Assembly: GCF_018476525.1 (NCBI RefSeq)
Contig: NZ_JAHCST010000021.1
Span: forward strand, 62,001-126,000
Source: Acrocarpospora catenulata
GTDB lineage: Bacteria; Actinomycetota; Actinomycetes; Streptosporangiales; Streptosporangiaceae
Reading direction: 5' to 3'
DNA length: 64,000 nt
The notes beneath the pieces were generated by a model. It was not told the DNA's origin, ran no database searches, and worked only from the letters and a program-made list of their open reading frames with translations. The position numbers and the translations under genes were made by a program. Positions within the stretch are counted from its first letter, which is position 1. The number at the start of each line of letters is the position of its first letter. Positions 1 to 8,540 of the stretch are shown here, in pieces.

Positions 1-231
1 CGGCTCTCGCACAAGGAACTGGTGTCGCGGCACCGCGAAGGACGCGCGCACCTCTACAAAGCCACCGCTGACCGGGACGCCTTCGTGGCAGAGTCGATGC
101 GCGCCGCGCTCGACCAAGCCGGTGATGTCGAGGCGGCGGTGATGCGTTTCGTCGGGGCCGTCTCTCCCGAGGTCACCGCAGCGCTGAGAGCGGCTTTGGA
201 GGAGCACGAAGCAGACCGGGATTCTCGGTGA
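1..231 (+). CDS. BlaI/MecI-family transcriptional repressor, C-terminal part
   Basis: The frame runs in from the left edge, so only the last 76 residues are present. They contain the end of the winged-helix domain (wing GRAHLYKATADRDAFVAE) and the C-terminal dimerisation helices, as in BlaI/CopY repressors of about 120 residues. The end resembles that of the BlaI protein at 825-1193. Members of this family repress an adjacent M56 protease gene and often cell-wall or beta-lactam resistance genes. The stop overlaps the GTG of the next frame, the usual blaI-M56 coupling. The upstream part and start lie outside the window. Confidence 0.8.
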   Translation, partial: RLSHKELVSRHREGRAHLYKATADRDAFVAESMRAALDQAGDVEAAVMRFVGAVSPEVTAALRAALEEHEADRDSR

Positions 232-761
232 CCCCGTGGTTGATCGCCGTCGGTGTCTCCCTGCTTCCCCTCCTGCTCGGCGGACGGATCGCATCCGCGC
301 TGGCCGGGGCACGGTGGACTCGTGAGCACCCCCGCGCCGCGCTGGCGTTGTGGCAGACACTCAGCCTCGCGAGCTGAACCTCGCGCACGAGCGCGCCCAC
401 GCCCAGGGGCGACACGACCTGCTACTTCTCCCGTTCATGGCTGACCGCCGCCGGGAAGGCACGCCAAGCTGTCCCCGTCCTGCTGGAGATGCTCGCCGAC
501 GATCGGGCAAGGCACGCGCACGGCAGCCTGCCGCTGGCCTGCGCCCTTGTCCACATGAGCGCCCCCGGCGAGCCGGCACCCGCGAGAATGGCGCTGGCCG
601 ATTCGGCGGTGACCGAGCGGGTGGAGCGGCTGCTCACCGGCCCGCGCCCGGGGCCACGCTGGGTTTCCGCGACCGTGTACTTCGTCGGGATCGTGCTGCT
701 CAGCGGACCGATCACCATTCTGGTCGCCCCCGTACTATGCGGGATTCCTTGGCCAGGGTGA
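228..761 (+). pseudogene. Broken M56-family (BlaR1-like) metallopeptidase
   Basis: Starts with GTG overlapping the blaI stop. The first 49 codons encode a normal M56 N-terminal membrane segment (VTPWLIAVGVSLLPLLLGGR) and then hit TGA at 375-377. The zinc motif follows in another frame at about 373-440 (LAHERAHAQGRHDLLLLPF). A third frame from about 441 carries the conserved ELLADD-type segment (EMLADDRARHAHG) and a C-terminal membrane helix ending at 761. Compared with the intact 316-residue copy at 1190-2140, most of the region between the first helix and HERAH is missing and there is at least one frameshift. The gene is therefore decayed. A sequencing error could explain the frameshift but not the internal deletion. 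Confidence 0.85.
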
Positions 762-763
762 TG

Positions 764-779
764 GTAGGTGCGCATCTAC
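764..779. promoter_or_regulatory. Candidate BlaI operator in front of the intact blaI gene
   Basis: A 16-bp imperfect dyad, GTAGGTGCGCATCTAC, matches its own reverse complement at 14 of 16 positions. It lies 45 bp before the ATG of the blaI gene at 825. BlaI-family repressors bind dyads with TAC/GTA-rich half-sites near their own promoter. Assignment as the operator is inference from symmetry and position. Confidence 0.45.
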
Positions 780-824
780 GATCCCCGGTAGCATCAACGC
801 ATACGCGGAGGGAGTCATGGCACG

Positions 825-1193
825 ATGCGTGGCCTGGGAGAGCTAGAGTCCGCGATCATGGAGCGTCTGTGGTCGTACCGTCGGCCCGTATCGGTCCGCG
901 ACGTACTCGAAGATCTCCGCCAGGAACGTGAGATCGCCTACACCACGGTCATGACGGTGATGGACAAACTCTTCAAGAAGGGCTTGCTCCGTCGCGAACC
1001 GGCCGGCAAGGCCTACGCGTACGAGACCGTGGCCAGCCGGGAGGCGTACACGGCTCAACTGATGCGGGAGACGCTCGCCTCCAGCGCCAATCAGGCCGCC
1101 ACCCTGGTCCATTTCCTGGAGCGCCTGACGCCCGAGGAGGCGACCGCCCTGGAAGCCGCCCTGCAGGTCTATCCGACCAAGGGCCGCCAGTGA
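825..1193 (+). CDS. BlaI/MecI/CopY-family transcriptional repressor
   Basis: 122 residues, the usual BlaI length. An N-terminal winged helix (about 1-72, with the recognition segment AYTTVMTVMDKLFKKGLL and the wing GKAYAYETVASRE) is followed by a C-terminal dimerisation helix pair. It should repress its own operon and perhaps nearby envelope genes, with relief when the partner M56 protease cleaves it. The ATG at 825 is preceded by a GGAGGGAG Shine-Dalgarno at 808-814; an out-of-frame ATG at 817 is ignored. The stop overlaps the GTG of the M56 gene by 4 nt, so the two are translationally coupled. This is the second, intact copy of the blaI-M56 pair in the first 2.2 kb. Confidence 0.9.
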   Translation: MRGLGELESAIMERLWSYRRPVSVRDVLEDLRQEREIAYTTVMTVMDKLFKKGLLRREPAGKAYAYETVASREAYTAQLMRETLASSANQAATLVHFLERLTPEEATALEAALQVYPTKGRQ

Positions 1194-2140
1194 TCGTGTC
1201 CGCCGTCCTTGTGGCGTACACGGTTGTCGCCATGAGCTTGTTGCCCCGGGTTCTTCCCCGGGGTGCCTGGAGCGAGCGGGCGCCACGGCTGGCGATCGCC
1301 GTCTGGCTGGCCGCCTGTGCTTCCGCTGTCGTGTCGGCGTTCCTGGCTGGCGTCGCCGCCGCGGTCCCCGGCTCCGTCGTCGGGCATGGTCTGGCCGGGC
1401 TCTTCCAGATGTGCGCCGCGATGTTGTCAGGCGGCTCCGCCTTCGCCACGACCGGTGGTCGCCTGGCCATGACGGGCTCCCTTCTCATCGCCTCATGGGC
1501 CGCCTGCTGCGGGTTGGCCGTCCTGCTGCGGGCACGGAGGGAGCGGCGGCGGCACGCCCTGATGCTGCGCATCCTCGGCCGTCCTGACGACGCCATCGGC
1601 GCAACCGTGGTGGAGCATGACGAGCCCGTGGCCTACTGCCTGCCGGGCCGCCGGGGCCAGGCCGTCATCACCACCGGAGCACTACGATCGCTGGCTCCCG
1701 AGGAGGTGGCAGCGGTCATCGCCCATGAGCGGGCGCATCTTCGCGGCCGCCATCACCTGCTGCTCGCAGCCGTCGAGACCCTCGTCCGCGCGTTCCCCAG
1801 GCTTCCGCTGTTCGCCCAGGCCAGGGATGAGGTGACCCGGCTGGTCGAGTTGCTCGCCGACGACGTCGCAGCCAGCCGTCACCCGCGTATCCATATCGCC
1901 GCCGCGCTGGTACGGCTGGCGACCGGCCGGGCTCCGGCCTTCACGCTCGGCGCCGGCGGCGAGACAGCGATCACTCGGGTGCGCCGCATGCTCGATCCGA
2001 AGGCTCCGTTGAACCTGCGTGAGCGCCTGGCGGGTGTCATCACGATCACGGCCCTGCTGTCAGGACCCGCCGCCGTGGCGCTCGTACCCGGGATCAGCGT
2101 GTTCCTGGCCCACCACTGTCACCGCCTCACCATGTTCTGA
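1190..2140 (+). CDS. M56-family membrane metallopeptidase (BlaR1/MecR1 protease domain)
   Basis: 316 residues. There are three hydrophobic segments in the first 115 residues, then the gluzincin zinc motif HERAH at 179-183, followed by the ELLADD segment at about 223 that supplies the downstream ligand, and a last membrane helix near the C terminus. There is no C-terminal penicillin-binding sensor domain, so it is the short actinobacterial form and what it senses is unknown. It probably cleaves or inactivates the BlaI repressor encoded just upstream, with which it shares a GTGA overlap. The GTG start at 1190 is set by that overlap. Confidence 0.9.
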   Translation: MIVSAVLVAYTVVAMSLLPRVLPRGAWSERAPRLAIAVWLAACASAVVSAFLAGVAAAVPGSVVGHGLAGLFQMCAAMLSGGSAFATTGGRLAMTGSLLIASWAACCGLAVLLRARRERRRHALMLRILGRPDDAIGATVVEHDEPVAYCLPGRRGQAVITTGALRSLAPEEVAAVIAHERAHLRGRHHLLLAAVETLVRAFPRLPLFAQARDEVTRLVELLADDVAASRHPRIHIAAALVRLATGRAPAFTLGAGGETAITRVRRMLDPKAPLNLRERLAGVITITALLSGPAAVALVPGISVFLAHHCHRLTMF

Positions 2141-2159
2141 ACTAACTACGGTAGTTAGT
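2141..2159. promoter_or_regulatory. Perfect inverted repeat just after the M56 stop codon
   Basis: ACTAACTACGGTAGTTAGT has 9-bp perfect arms around one central base. It directly abuts the M56 stop and lies between convergent genes. It could be a weak bidirectional terminator, but it is AT-rich with no T tract. It also contains the CTAC/GTAG core expected of a BlaI-type operator, which I find slightly more likely. Confidence 0.45.
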
Positions 2160-2177
2160 GGATATTGGTTTCGCCTT

Positions 2178-3143
2178 TCAACGCGGGTCGGCGTAGGGGG
2201 TTCCGGCTGCCTTATGGGCCGCCCAGTTCAGGAGCGCCCGTGCGGTCTGGAAGCGCCTGCTGGAGACCGTCTCGCCGAGGATCACGCCGACCAGTCGACG
2301 GCCATGGCTGTCGGCGGCGAAGGACAGGTTGTAGCCCGCGGCACGGGTGAAGCCGGTCTTCAGGCCGATCACGCCGGGTGTGCCGAGCAGGCTGTTGGTG
2401 TTGGTCCAACTGTAGGCACCGTGCCTGGACGTCTCGGCGACCGTGTGGTGCCGGGTTGAGGTGATTTTCAGCAGTTCCTGCTTGCGTAGCGCGATCTGGG
2501 CCAACCGCGCCTGGTCCCGGGCGGTGGAGTAGCCTCCGCCGCCCGTGGGCATGCCGTCGATGTTGACGTACCGGGTGTCGCGCATCCCGAAATTGCGTGC
2601 GGCGGTGTTCATCTTCGCGACGAACCCGGAGACGCCGGGGCCGTAGGTGCGAGCCAGGGCGTGGGCGGCGTCCGAGCCCGAGGGGAGCAGCAGGGCGTAG
2701 AGCAGGTCTTCGACGGTGAGCCGGTCTCCCGCTTGCAGGTAGGCCACCGAGGCGCCGCCCTGTGCCCCGTACCGTACGTCCTCCGGTGTGATCGTGACCG
2801 TGTCCGTCGGCTTGGCCTCCTTGAGTACGACCTGCGCGGTCATCACCTTCGTCAGGCTGGCCACTGGCATGCGCCGGTTGGGCGCCTTGCTGAACTGGAC
2901 CTCACCGGTCGAGGCGTCGAGCAGGTAGGCCGCACGCCCAAGCACCGCCGGTGCGTTGACGTGGGCGGTCATGAGGGAGGACGGATGCTGCGGATGACCC
3001 ACCGCGGCGGCGGCCGGTGCGGCGGTGACACTCGCGGCTGTCGTGCCGACCGCGATGACGGCGCTGGTGAGCGCTTGGCTCAGCCGGTTCTTCGGGAAGA
3101 GCGGACGGGTTTTCGGGGACGCGGGGAGCCGATGTGGGGGCAT
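2178..3143 (-). CDS. D-alanyl-D-alanine carboxypeptidase, S11 family (low-molecular-weight PBP)
   Basis: 321 residues, exported (basic N terminus, hydrophobic stretch about 24-47 ending in AAPAAAAVG). The serine-acyltransferase motifs are in order: SLTK at 96-99 (nucleophile Ser96), SGS at 155-157 in place of SxN, and KTG at 262-264. It trims the terminal D-Ala of peptidoglycan stem peptides outside the membrane. The SGS variant replaces Asn in the second motif and is worth noting, although actinomycete S11 proteins vary there. The ATG at 3143 has an AAGGAG site 11 nt upstream. It is convergent with the BlaI/M56 operon. There is no C-terminal amphipathic anchor, so it may be released or held by the uncleaved N terminus. 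Confidence 0.92.
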   Translation of the reverse strand: MPPHRLPASPKTRPLFPKNRLSQALTSAVIAVGTTAASVTAAPAAAAVGHPQHPSSLMTAHVNAPAVLGRAAYLLDASTGEVQFSKAPNRRMPVASLTKVMTAQVVLKEAKPTDTVTITPEDVRYGAQGGASVAYLQAGDRLTVEDLLYALLLPSGSDAAHALARTYGPGVSGFVAKMNTAARNFGMRDTRYVNIDGMPTGGGGYSTARDQARLAQIALRKQELLKITSTRHHTVAETSRHGAYSWTNTNSLLGTPGVIGLKTGFTRAAGYNLSFAADSHGRRLVGVILGETVSSRRFQTARALLNWAAHKAAGTPYADPR

Positions 3144-3851
3144 GAAGGGGTTGACTCCTTACTTCCATGCCGCCTACCGGGTTAGCTGACGGGTTCGGGC
3201 TGGAGGTGCCCTACGACAAGTGGTGTGTCGATTCACCCCAGGGGATGGGTCCCCGGCTCCGCGAGTCGCGGATTCGGCGGCCGCGCGCCCTGGCGGGGTT
3301 CCCGCCCGAGGACACACGGTTTGGGCAACGAAACGACAGCGGCCTAACAGCCGCGTGCCGCGAGTACCCAGAAAGTAATATGGTCGCCCATAAGTACACA
3401 ACTAGGACAAGATGATTTTACTTGGACAGGCCCGCTACGAGGATGGATGGCGACGGCGAGCATCGGCGCCGCCGTCTCGTCAGACCCGGACCTGGGCCGA
3501 TCAGCTGGGCGCGCGCATCAGCTGCCGGCAGGCCTGTTCACAGCAGCACCAAGCGCCGAATTCGCTGCTGGATTGCGCGTTTCGGTACCTTCTTCGTGAC
3601 CATATCTACTATGGTCCATAGTCAGGTTCGGAGATCGTCGGGGTTCCGGTCGGGAGCGCGACGATCAGCGGGGCGAGTCGGCGGCTATGTGAGACGCCCG
3701 TACTGGCGTCCTATGAGCGATCGCGGTGGGATCACCGCCAATCACTACGACCATCCGCACATCTCGGCGGGGGCTGATTTACTAGGAGAAATAGTTGATT
3801 CGCTACGCTGGCGTTCGTACGTGCCCCTCCGCGTAAAGGGACATATCGATC
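3144..3851. other. Gene-free stretch between divergent carboxypeptidase and VanW genes
   Basis: About 700 bp between divergent genes with no convincing coding frame; the frames that remain open have the composition of GC-rich shadows. It must contain both promoters. The only structure I can define is the pair of overlapping palindromes at 3599-3621. Confidence 0.6.
3599..3621. promoter_or_regulatory. Overlapping palindromes upstream of the VanW gene
   Basis: ACCATA-TCTAC-TATGGT (3599-3615, perfect 6-bp arms) overlaps the perfect 13-mer CTATGGTCCATAG (3609-3621). Three copies of CCATA/TATGG half-sites are thus packed into 23 bp, about 230 bp before the VanW start. This arrangement suggests a regulator binding site. 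The TCTACTA core is similar to the candidate BlaI sites nearby, but the link is inference. Confidence 0.4.
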
Positions 3852-5525
3852 ATGCGCCGAGTCCCCCTCCGCTTCCGGCGTCGTCTGCTCGTCATCGTCG
3901 GCGGCACGCTGACGCTGCTGCTCCTCGGCTACGGCATCCCGGTCGCGGTGTTCGCCGGTGAGGTGCCTCCGAACACCTGGGTCGCGGGTGTCGGGATCGG
4001 CGGCCTCGCACCGGCCGACGCCGAAGACAAGCTGGGCCGCGCCCTTTCCGCGGCGGCTGACCAGCCGCTTACCGCGGTCCTTCCCGGGGGCCGTAAACGA
4101 TTGAAACCAGCCGAACTGGGCCTGTCCATTGATCTGAAGGCGACCGTGGCCGCCGCCGCCGATCAATCGTTGAACCCGGTCGGCGTCGCGCGGTCGTTGT
4201 TCGGCCGACGCGATTTCACGGTCCGGGTCCGAGTCGACCAGGAGCGCCTCGCCGCCGCCGTCGACAAGCTGGCCGCCGAGACCGACCGTACGCCGCGGGA
4301 GGGAAGTGTCCGTTTTCGCGGCCTCGAACCTCGGATCACCAAGCCACGCGCGGGTGCGCGGCTTGATCGGCAGGAAGCCGCGAAAGCGCTGCGAGCCGCG
4401 TACCCGGGCTTCGGCAAGGTCGTCCCGCTCCGAGTGGAGACCATCCCACCCGCCGTGTCGGAAGAGGAAATGCGGCGCGCGCTTTCCTTCGCCCGCGCGG
4501 CTGTCTCAGCGCCCGTCGTCCTGACCAACGAATCGCGGACGAGCGCGATCAGCCGCGAGGATCTGGCGGCGAACCTGAAATTCGTGCCCGATGGCGCCAC
4601 GCTCACCCCGGTCTTCGACGCGAAACGGCTGGCCCAGGAGGCGGAACCGGCCCTCGTTCCGGCAGAGGGCGCGCCCAAGGACGCCACCTTCACAATCGTG
4701 AACGGAAAACCCAAGATCGTCCCGTCTCGTGCGGGTCAGGGCATCGACCCTGCGGCGCTGGGGGAATCGATCATCGAATCCCTGAGCGGGGAGGGGAGCC
4801 GTACGATCAGCGTGCCGCTGACCCAGCGGCAGCCCGCGCTCACCACCGAACAGGCCAGGAAGCTCGGGGTGCGGGCCAAGGTGAGTTCGGCCACCACCTA
4901 CCACCCATGCTGTGCGCCACGGGTGACCAACATCCATCGCATCGCCGACATCCTCGACGGGCACATGGTCAGACCGGGGGAGACGTTCTCCCTCAACGGG
5001 ATCGTCGGCAAGAGGGACAAGGCCCGCGGGTTCGTCGAGGCGCCGATGATCCTTAACAACCGGTTCGTCAACGACGTGGGCGGCGGCATCTCCCAGTTCG
5101 CCACCACCATGTTCAACGCGGTCTTCTTCGGCGGCTTCCAGGACGTTCAGCACACCCCCCACCAGTACTACATCTCCCGATACCCGGCCGGACGGGAATC
5201 GACCGTCTCCTACCCCCAGCCCGATTTCCGCTGGCGCAACGACTCGCCGTACGGCGTGCTGATCAATACCTCCTACACCGGCACATCGATCACCGTGGAG
5301 TTCTGGAGCACCAAGAGATTCGACATCGAGTCCAGGAGTTCGGGACGCTACGACGTACGAGGCTTCCCGACGCTGTCGGATTCCGGCCCGGACTGCATCC
5401 CGATGGGGGGAGCCGAGGGGTTCACCATCGACATCTGGCGGATCTTCAACAAGGACGGCAAAGTCGTCCGGGAACAGAAGTTCCATACGGTGTACGACCC
5501 GGAGCCACGGCTGACATGCTCCTGA
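3852..5525 (+). CDS. VanW-family cell-wall protein with peptidoglycan-binding-like repeats
   Basis: 557 residues. A short cytoplasmic Arg-rich start and one membrane helix (about 11-36) are followed by a large extracellular region. Residues about 40-310 look like the repeated domain that precedes VanW in YoaR-type proteins. The VanW domain occupies about 355-500, with RPGETFSLNGIVGKR, the GGGISQFATTMFNAVFFGG segment and the HQYYISRYPAGRESTVSYP segment. VanW proteins are found with glycopeptide-resistance genes and cell-wall enzymes; their biochemical role is not settled. The ATG at 3852 has AAAGGGA 10 nt upstream. It is followed by a strong hairpin. Confidence 0.88.
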   Translation: MRRVPLRFRRRLLVIVGGTLTLLLLGYGIPVAVFAGEVPPNTWVAGVGIGGLAPADAEDKLGRALSAAADQPLTAVLPGGRKRLKPAELGLSIDLKATVAAAADQSLNPVGVARSLFGRRDFTVRVRVDQERLAAAVDKLAAETDRTPREGSVRFRGLEPRITKPRAGARLDRQEAAKALRAAYPGFGKVVPLRVETIPPAVSEEEMRRALSFARAAVSAPVVLTNESRTSAISREDLAANLKFVPDGATLTPVFDAKRLAQEAEPALVPAEGAPKDATFTIVNGKPKIVPSRAGQGIDPAALGESIIESLSGEGSRTISVPLTQRQPALTTEQARKLGVRAKVSSATTYHPCCAPRVTNIHRIADILDGHMVRPGETFSLNGIVGKRDKARGFVEAPMILNNRFVNDVGGGISQFATTMFNAVFFGGFQDVQHTPHQYYISRYPAGRESTVSYPQPDFRWRNDSPYGVLINTSYTGTSITVEFWSTKRFDIESRSSGRYDVRGFPTLSDSGPDCIPMGGAEGFTIDIWRIFNKDGKVVREQKFHTVYDPEPRLTCS

Positions 5526-5546
5526 GCCGGTCCTTCCGGCCGGCTG

Positions 5547-5576
5547 TGCCCGGACGCCGTACCGCATCCGGGCACC
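5547..5576. terminator. Terminator hairpin between convergent VanW and DUF305 genes
   Basis: GTGCCCGGA (5547-5555) and TCCGGGCAC (5568-5576) form a perfect 9-bp stem with a 12-nt loop, 22 nt after the VanW stop and 9 nt beyond the DUF305 stop. It is probably shared by both strands. Confidence 0.6.
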
Positions 5577-5584
5577 GGTCACCG

Positions 5585-6196
5585 TCAGAGCCGGTCGAGG
5601 ATCGCCTGTAGTTGGTCGACCTCGGCCTGCTGCGTGGTTTCGATGGTCTTGGCCAGCGCCACGGCATCGGGGTTGACCCCGCCCGCCTGCTCGGTCTTGG
5701 CCATCTGGATGGCCCCGTTGTGATGCGCGATCATCATCTGGGCGAAGTTCCGATCGAACGCGGTGCCGGTGGCGGCCTCGAGCGTCTTCATGTCGTCCCC
5801 GGTCATCATGCCGGCCATGCCGTGATCCATCCCTTCGCCCGGGGCCGCGAGCCGGCCCCACTCGGCCAGCCAGTCCTGGAGAAGCTTGATCTCCGGGTCC
5901 TGGGCGGCTTTGATCCGCACGGCCAGGTCCCTGACCTCCTGATCGGAGGCGCGGGTCTGCGCCAGTTGGGCCATCTCCACGGCCTGCTCGTGGTGCGGGA
6001 TCATCATCTGCGCGAACATCACGTCAGCGTCGTTGAAGTCGGCGCTCGCCGCCGCGACGGGTGTGCTTCTGCTGGTCATGCCCTCGTGAGCAGCGGCTGA
6101 GCCATCGCCGCCACAGGCCGTCAGGAGCAGGGCGGCGCTTGCTCCGGCGGCGACGGCGAGCATGCCGCGGTGGGGAATTGATCGGTTGCTGAACAT
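5585..6196 (-). CDS. DUF305 lipoprotein
   Basis: 203 residues from the ATG at 6196. A longer frame exists to 6262, but GAGGGA lies 10 nt before this ATG and the signal sequence begins right after it. The lipobox LTAC puts the acylated Cys at residue 28. The DUF305 repeats MMIPHHEQAVEMA and MMIAHHNGAIQMA, each with a His pair, are followed by spaced acidic helices. The family is ferritin-like, often next to metal-handling genes, and has no firm biochemical role. It lies 74 nt downstream of the DUF6153-type gene on the same strand, so both probably share a transcript. A second DUF305 lipoprotein is at 31808-32482. Confidence 0.9.
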   Translation of the reverse strand: MFSNRSIPHRGMLAVAAGASAALLLTACGGDGSAAAHEGMTSRSTPVAAASADFNDADVMFAQMMIPHHEQAVEMAQLAQTRASDQEVRDLAVRIKAAQDPEIKLLQDWLAEWGRLAAPGEGMDHGMAGMMTGDDMKTLEAATGTAFDRNFAQMMIAHHNGAIQMAKTEQAGGVNPDAVALAKTIETTQQAEVDQLQAILDRL

Positions 6197-6270
6197 ATGT
6201 GGTTGTCCCTCAGTTGCGGTCGGTATCGGCCGTCTCGCGGGGGTGCAGGACCTCCCGCGCATCCGCCGGC

Positions 6271-6654
6271 CTATATCCGCAGGACCGCGATTCTGATCAG
6301 AACCTGGGACAGGCCCTTCGGAGGCGGCCGCGGCGGCCTGCCGCGGCGCGAGAACCCGGCTTGTCCGGCGAACTCCGCGCCGCGCGCGTGAAACGCCGTC
6401 GCCATCAGCCTGAACAGCAGAATCGACGTCAGAACCGCCAGGCAGACGTCGAAGGGAGCCGGCCCTGGCGCGTTCGCGAGGAGACCGGTCTGGGCCGGAG
6501 CTTCAGGGGTCAGGTCATGCCCGGCGACCGAGACCATCGGTTCGGTGTCGCCGTGACTCGGGCCGTGGTGGCCGAAGGAGTGCATGCAAACGACCCCGAA
6601 AGCCAAACCGACCACCATGAGCCAACGCGCCACCTGCGCTTGCATCATGGTCAT
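6271..6654 (-). CDS. Small membrane protein, DUF6153-like
   Basis: 127 residues from the ATG at 6654, which follows GAGGAGACAG. The frame extends to 6690 without a better site. There are two hydrophobic segments: about 7-25 (WLMVVGLAFGVVCMHSFGHH) and a CLAVLTSILLFRLMATAFHA helix at about 72-91. The His-rich stretch between them and the gene's place directly before a DUF305 lipoprotein fit the actinomycete DUF6153 family, whose partner is often DUF305. The basic tail is rich in Arg and Pro. I infer a role in metal or stress handling at the membrane only from the neighbour. Confidence 0.7.
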   Translation of the reverse strand: MTMMQAQVARWLMVVGLAFGVVCMHSFGHHGPSHGDTEPMVSVAGHDLTPEAPAQTGLLANAPGPAPFDVCLAVLTSILLFRLMATAFHARGAEFAGQAGFSRRGRPPRPPPKGLSQVLIRIAVLRI

Positions 6655-6669
6655 CTGTCTCCTCGGCGG

Positions 6670-6980
6670 AACCTCCGATCTGCTATCCAATGTAGTAGAT
6701 GATCTGATCGGTCTGGACCGGTTGGCCGAAGCGCCTGAGCTGGGACGGGGTGGATCGGGGTTCCCTCCCTTCGTGCGCCCGCCCTGGCGGACGTCTACCT
6801 TTCACGGCTGATGCGGCTGCGGTCTGCGCAGGTCAGAGGCGATAGGAAGGGTCTCTATCCCTCGTAGTAGCTGCGGGCAGCCGGGTTGCTCCAGGAAATT
6901 GCAGCTAAAACCAGAAATCTCGATTGCCCCGCTCTGTACTATGTCGCCCCGAATGGACATTGATACGAGGAGGGATCGTA
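6670..6980. other. Divergent intergenic region with CTACTA-type half-sites
   Basis: Lies between the DUF6153-like and NlpC/P60 genes. I see no gene. It contains TGTAGTAGATG (about 6690-6700), CGTAGTAGCTG (about 6863-6873) and TGTACTATG (about 6935-6943), which resemble half-sites of the dyads near the BlaI/M56 operon. None is a full dyad. Confidence 0.3.
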
Positions 6981-7958
6981 GTGACCGTGGCGGGACAGTC
7001 ATGGCGAGCGGTGTCGGTGGCGATTGTCACGCTGTCCGCCCTCCAAGCTGGCGCGGTCGCCGAACCCCAGCCCACGGCCGCACAGGCCAGAGCCAAGCTG
7101 GTGAAGCTCAACGAGCGGGCCGACGGCCTGGTCGAGAAGTTCAACCAGGCCACCGAGGCGTACAAGAAGTCCAAGAAGCGGCACGACACCCTCCGTACGG
7201 ATCTGGAGCGAAAGCGTGCTCGGATCGACGACCTGCGCGACAACCTCGTCGCCATGGCGATCGCCGGCTACCAGTCCGGTGGGCCCGCCAGCTGGCAGGC
7301 CAACCTGGTGGCCGGTGACTTCAAGCGCACGCTGAATCGGGCCGTCACGATCAACCAGATGGCCGAGTCCCAGGTCAACGCCCAGCGGGTCTTCGACGCC
7401 GCCACCCGGGAACTCCAGGTTCAGCTGGACACCGCGAAAGCCGTTCTCGCTGACGCGGACGCCGCACGCGACAAGGTCCAGGCGGAGAAGAAGAAGGTCG
7501 ACAAGCTGGTGCTGGAGCAGACCAGGCTGCTGCGCAGGCTCGGCGCGTTCAATCCCGGCAACCCCGGCAGCGCGGGCGTCGTCTACACCGGTTCGGCCTC
7601 GGGTGACGCGCGCGTGATACTCCAGTTCGCCTTCAAGCAGATCGGCAAGCCGTACCGGTACGGGGGCACCGGGCCAGACTCCTACGACTGCTCGGGTTTC
7701 GCCCAGGCATCCTGGCGTGCCGCAGGAGTCAGTCTTCCTCGTACGACGTACGAACAGTGGAGCTGGGGAGCCGAGCGGCGGGTCTCCCTGAACGATCTAC
7801 AACCCGGGGACCTGCTCTTCAGCAAGGGCCTGGGCCACATGGGCATCTACGCGGGCGACGGCAAGATGATCCACGCCCCGCAGACCGGGGACGTCGTCAA
7901 GGTGGTCGACATCGACGGCTACTGGCGAGGCCGATTCCTGGGGGCGGTCCGCCCATGA
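6981..7958 (+). CDS. NlpC/P60 peptidoglycan endopeptidase with N-terminal coiled coil (RipA-like)
   Basis: 325 residues from the GTG at 6981, chosen because GAGGAGGGA lies just upstream and the signal peptide begins there. An ATG at 6924 is also in frame but poorly placed. The order is signal peptide (1-27, ending AGAVA), long coiled coil (about 35-195, rich in K/E/A), linker, and NlpC/P60 domain (about 210-325). The catalytic Cys is in YDCSGFAQ and the His in GHMGIYAGDGKMIHAP. It cleaves D-Glu-(di)amino acid bonds of stem peptides outside the cell. It fits the cell-wall theme of the surrounding genes. Confidence 0.92.
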   Translation: MTVAGQSWRAVSVAIVTLSALQAGAVAEPQPTAAQARAKLVKLNERADGLVEKFNQATEAYKKSKKRHDTLRTDLERKRARIDDLRDNLVAMAIAGYQSGGPASWQANLVAGDFKRTLNRAVTINQMAESQVNAQRVFDAATRELQVQLDTAKAVLADADAARDKVQAEKKKVDKLVLEQTRLLRRLGAFNPGNPGSAGVVYTGSASGDARVILQFAFKQIGKPYRYGGTGPDSYDCSGFAQASWRAAGVSLPRTTYEQWSWGAERRVSLNDLQPGDLLFSKGLGHMGIYAGDGKMIHAPQTGDVVKVVDIDGYWRGRFLGAVRP

Positions 7959-8112
7959 GGCAGGCGGCCTCAGAGCACCGGCCCCGGCGAGGATCTCCTC
8001 CATCCGAGCGGAACTTCCCATCGGGTCACGGATCAGCTAACGCCTCCACCTGCTCGCGGTGAGGCCGGCCCTCGATGTCGGCAGGGCTCTACACGTGTCC
8101 CCCCGCTCGCCC

Positions 8113-8325
8113 TCAGCGACGCCGCGGCTTGGTGGAGCCGCCTCCCTGGCGGGTCACCAGCCATTCTCCCGTCACCAGCGCGAAGGTGACGGCGAGTCCC
8201 GTCAGCACAAGGCCGATGAGAAACAGAAGCCAGTCCTGCCCAATTGCCGCTGCGACGGTCAAGAATAGGAACAGAATGAACGCAAAACAATAGACAATCA
8301 ATCGACTCTTTCGGGGAATTCCCAT
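8113..8325 (-). CDS. Small two-helix membrane protein
   Basis: 70 residues starting MGIPRKSR. Two clear membrane helices (about 10-28 and 33-53) are followed by a basic Ser/Arg-rich tail. The ATG at 8325 has AGGGG 5 nt upstream; TTG and GTT codons before it are unlikely starts. I do not recognise a family. It is single on its strand, convergent with the NlpC/P60 gene. The strong amphipathic pattern supports it being real, while short length keeps confidence moderate. Confidence 0.55.
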   Translation of the reverse strand: MGIPRKSRLIVYCFAFILFLFLTVAAAIGQDWLLFLIGLVLTGLAVTFALVTGEWLVTRQGGGSTKPRRR

Positions 8326-8540
8326 AACCAACCCCTACCCGCCAGGAGTGGGCAATCACCAGGCGGCGAACAGGATATGGCTGATCTTTACGGGATCGTG
8401 CCTGTTCTGGGTGGGTATGAGACCTCAGGCTACGTGCAGAGAAATTGGTCGGCAGGCCATGAGCGAACTGCGCCAGGAGTCGGGAACCTGGATCGGGCGT
8501 ACGGGCGACCTCCATTGGCGCCGAAGACGCCCGTCCAGGG

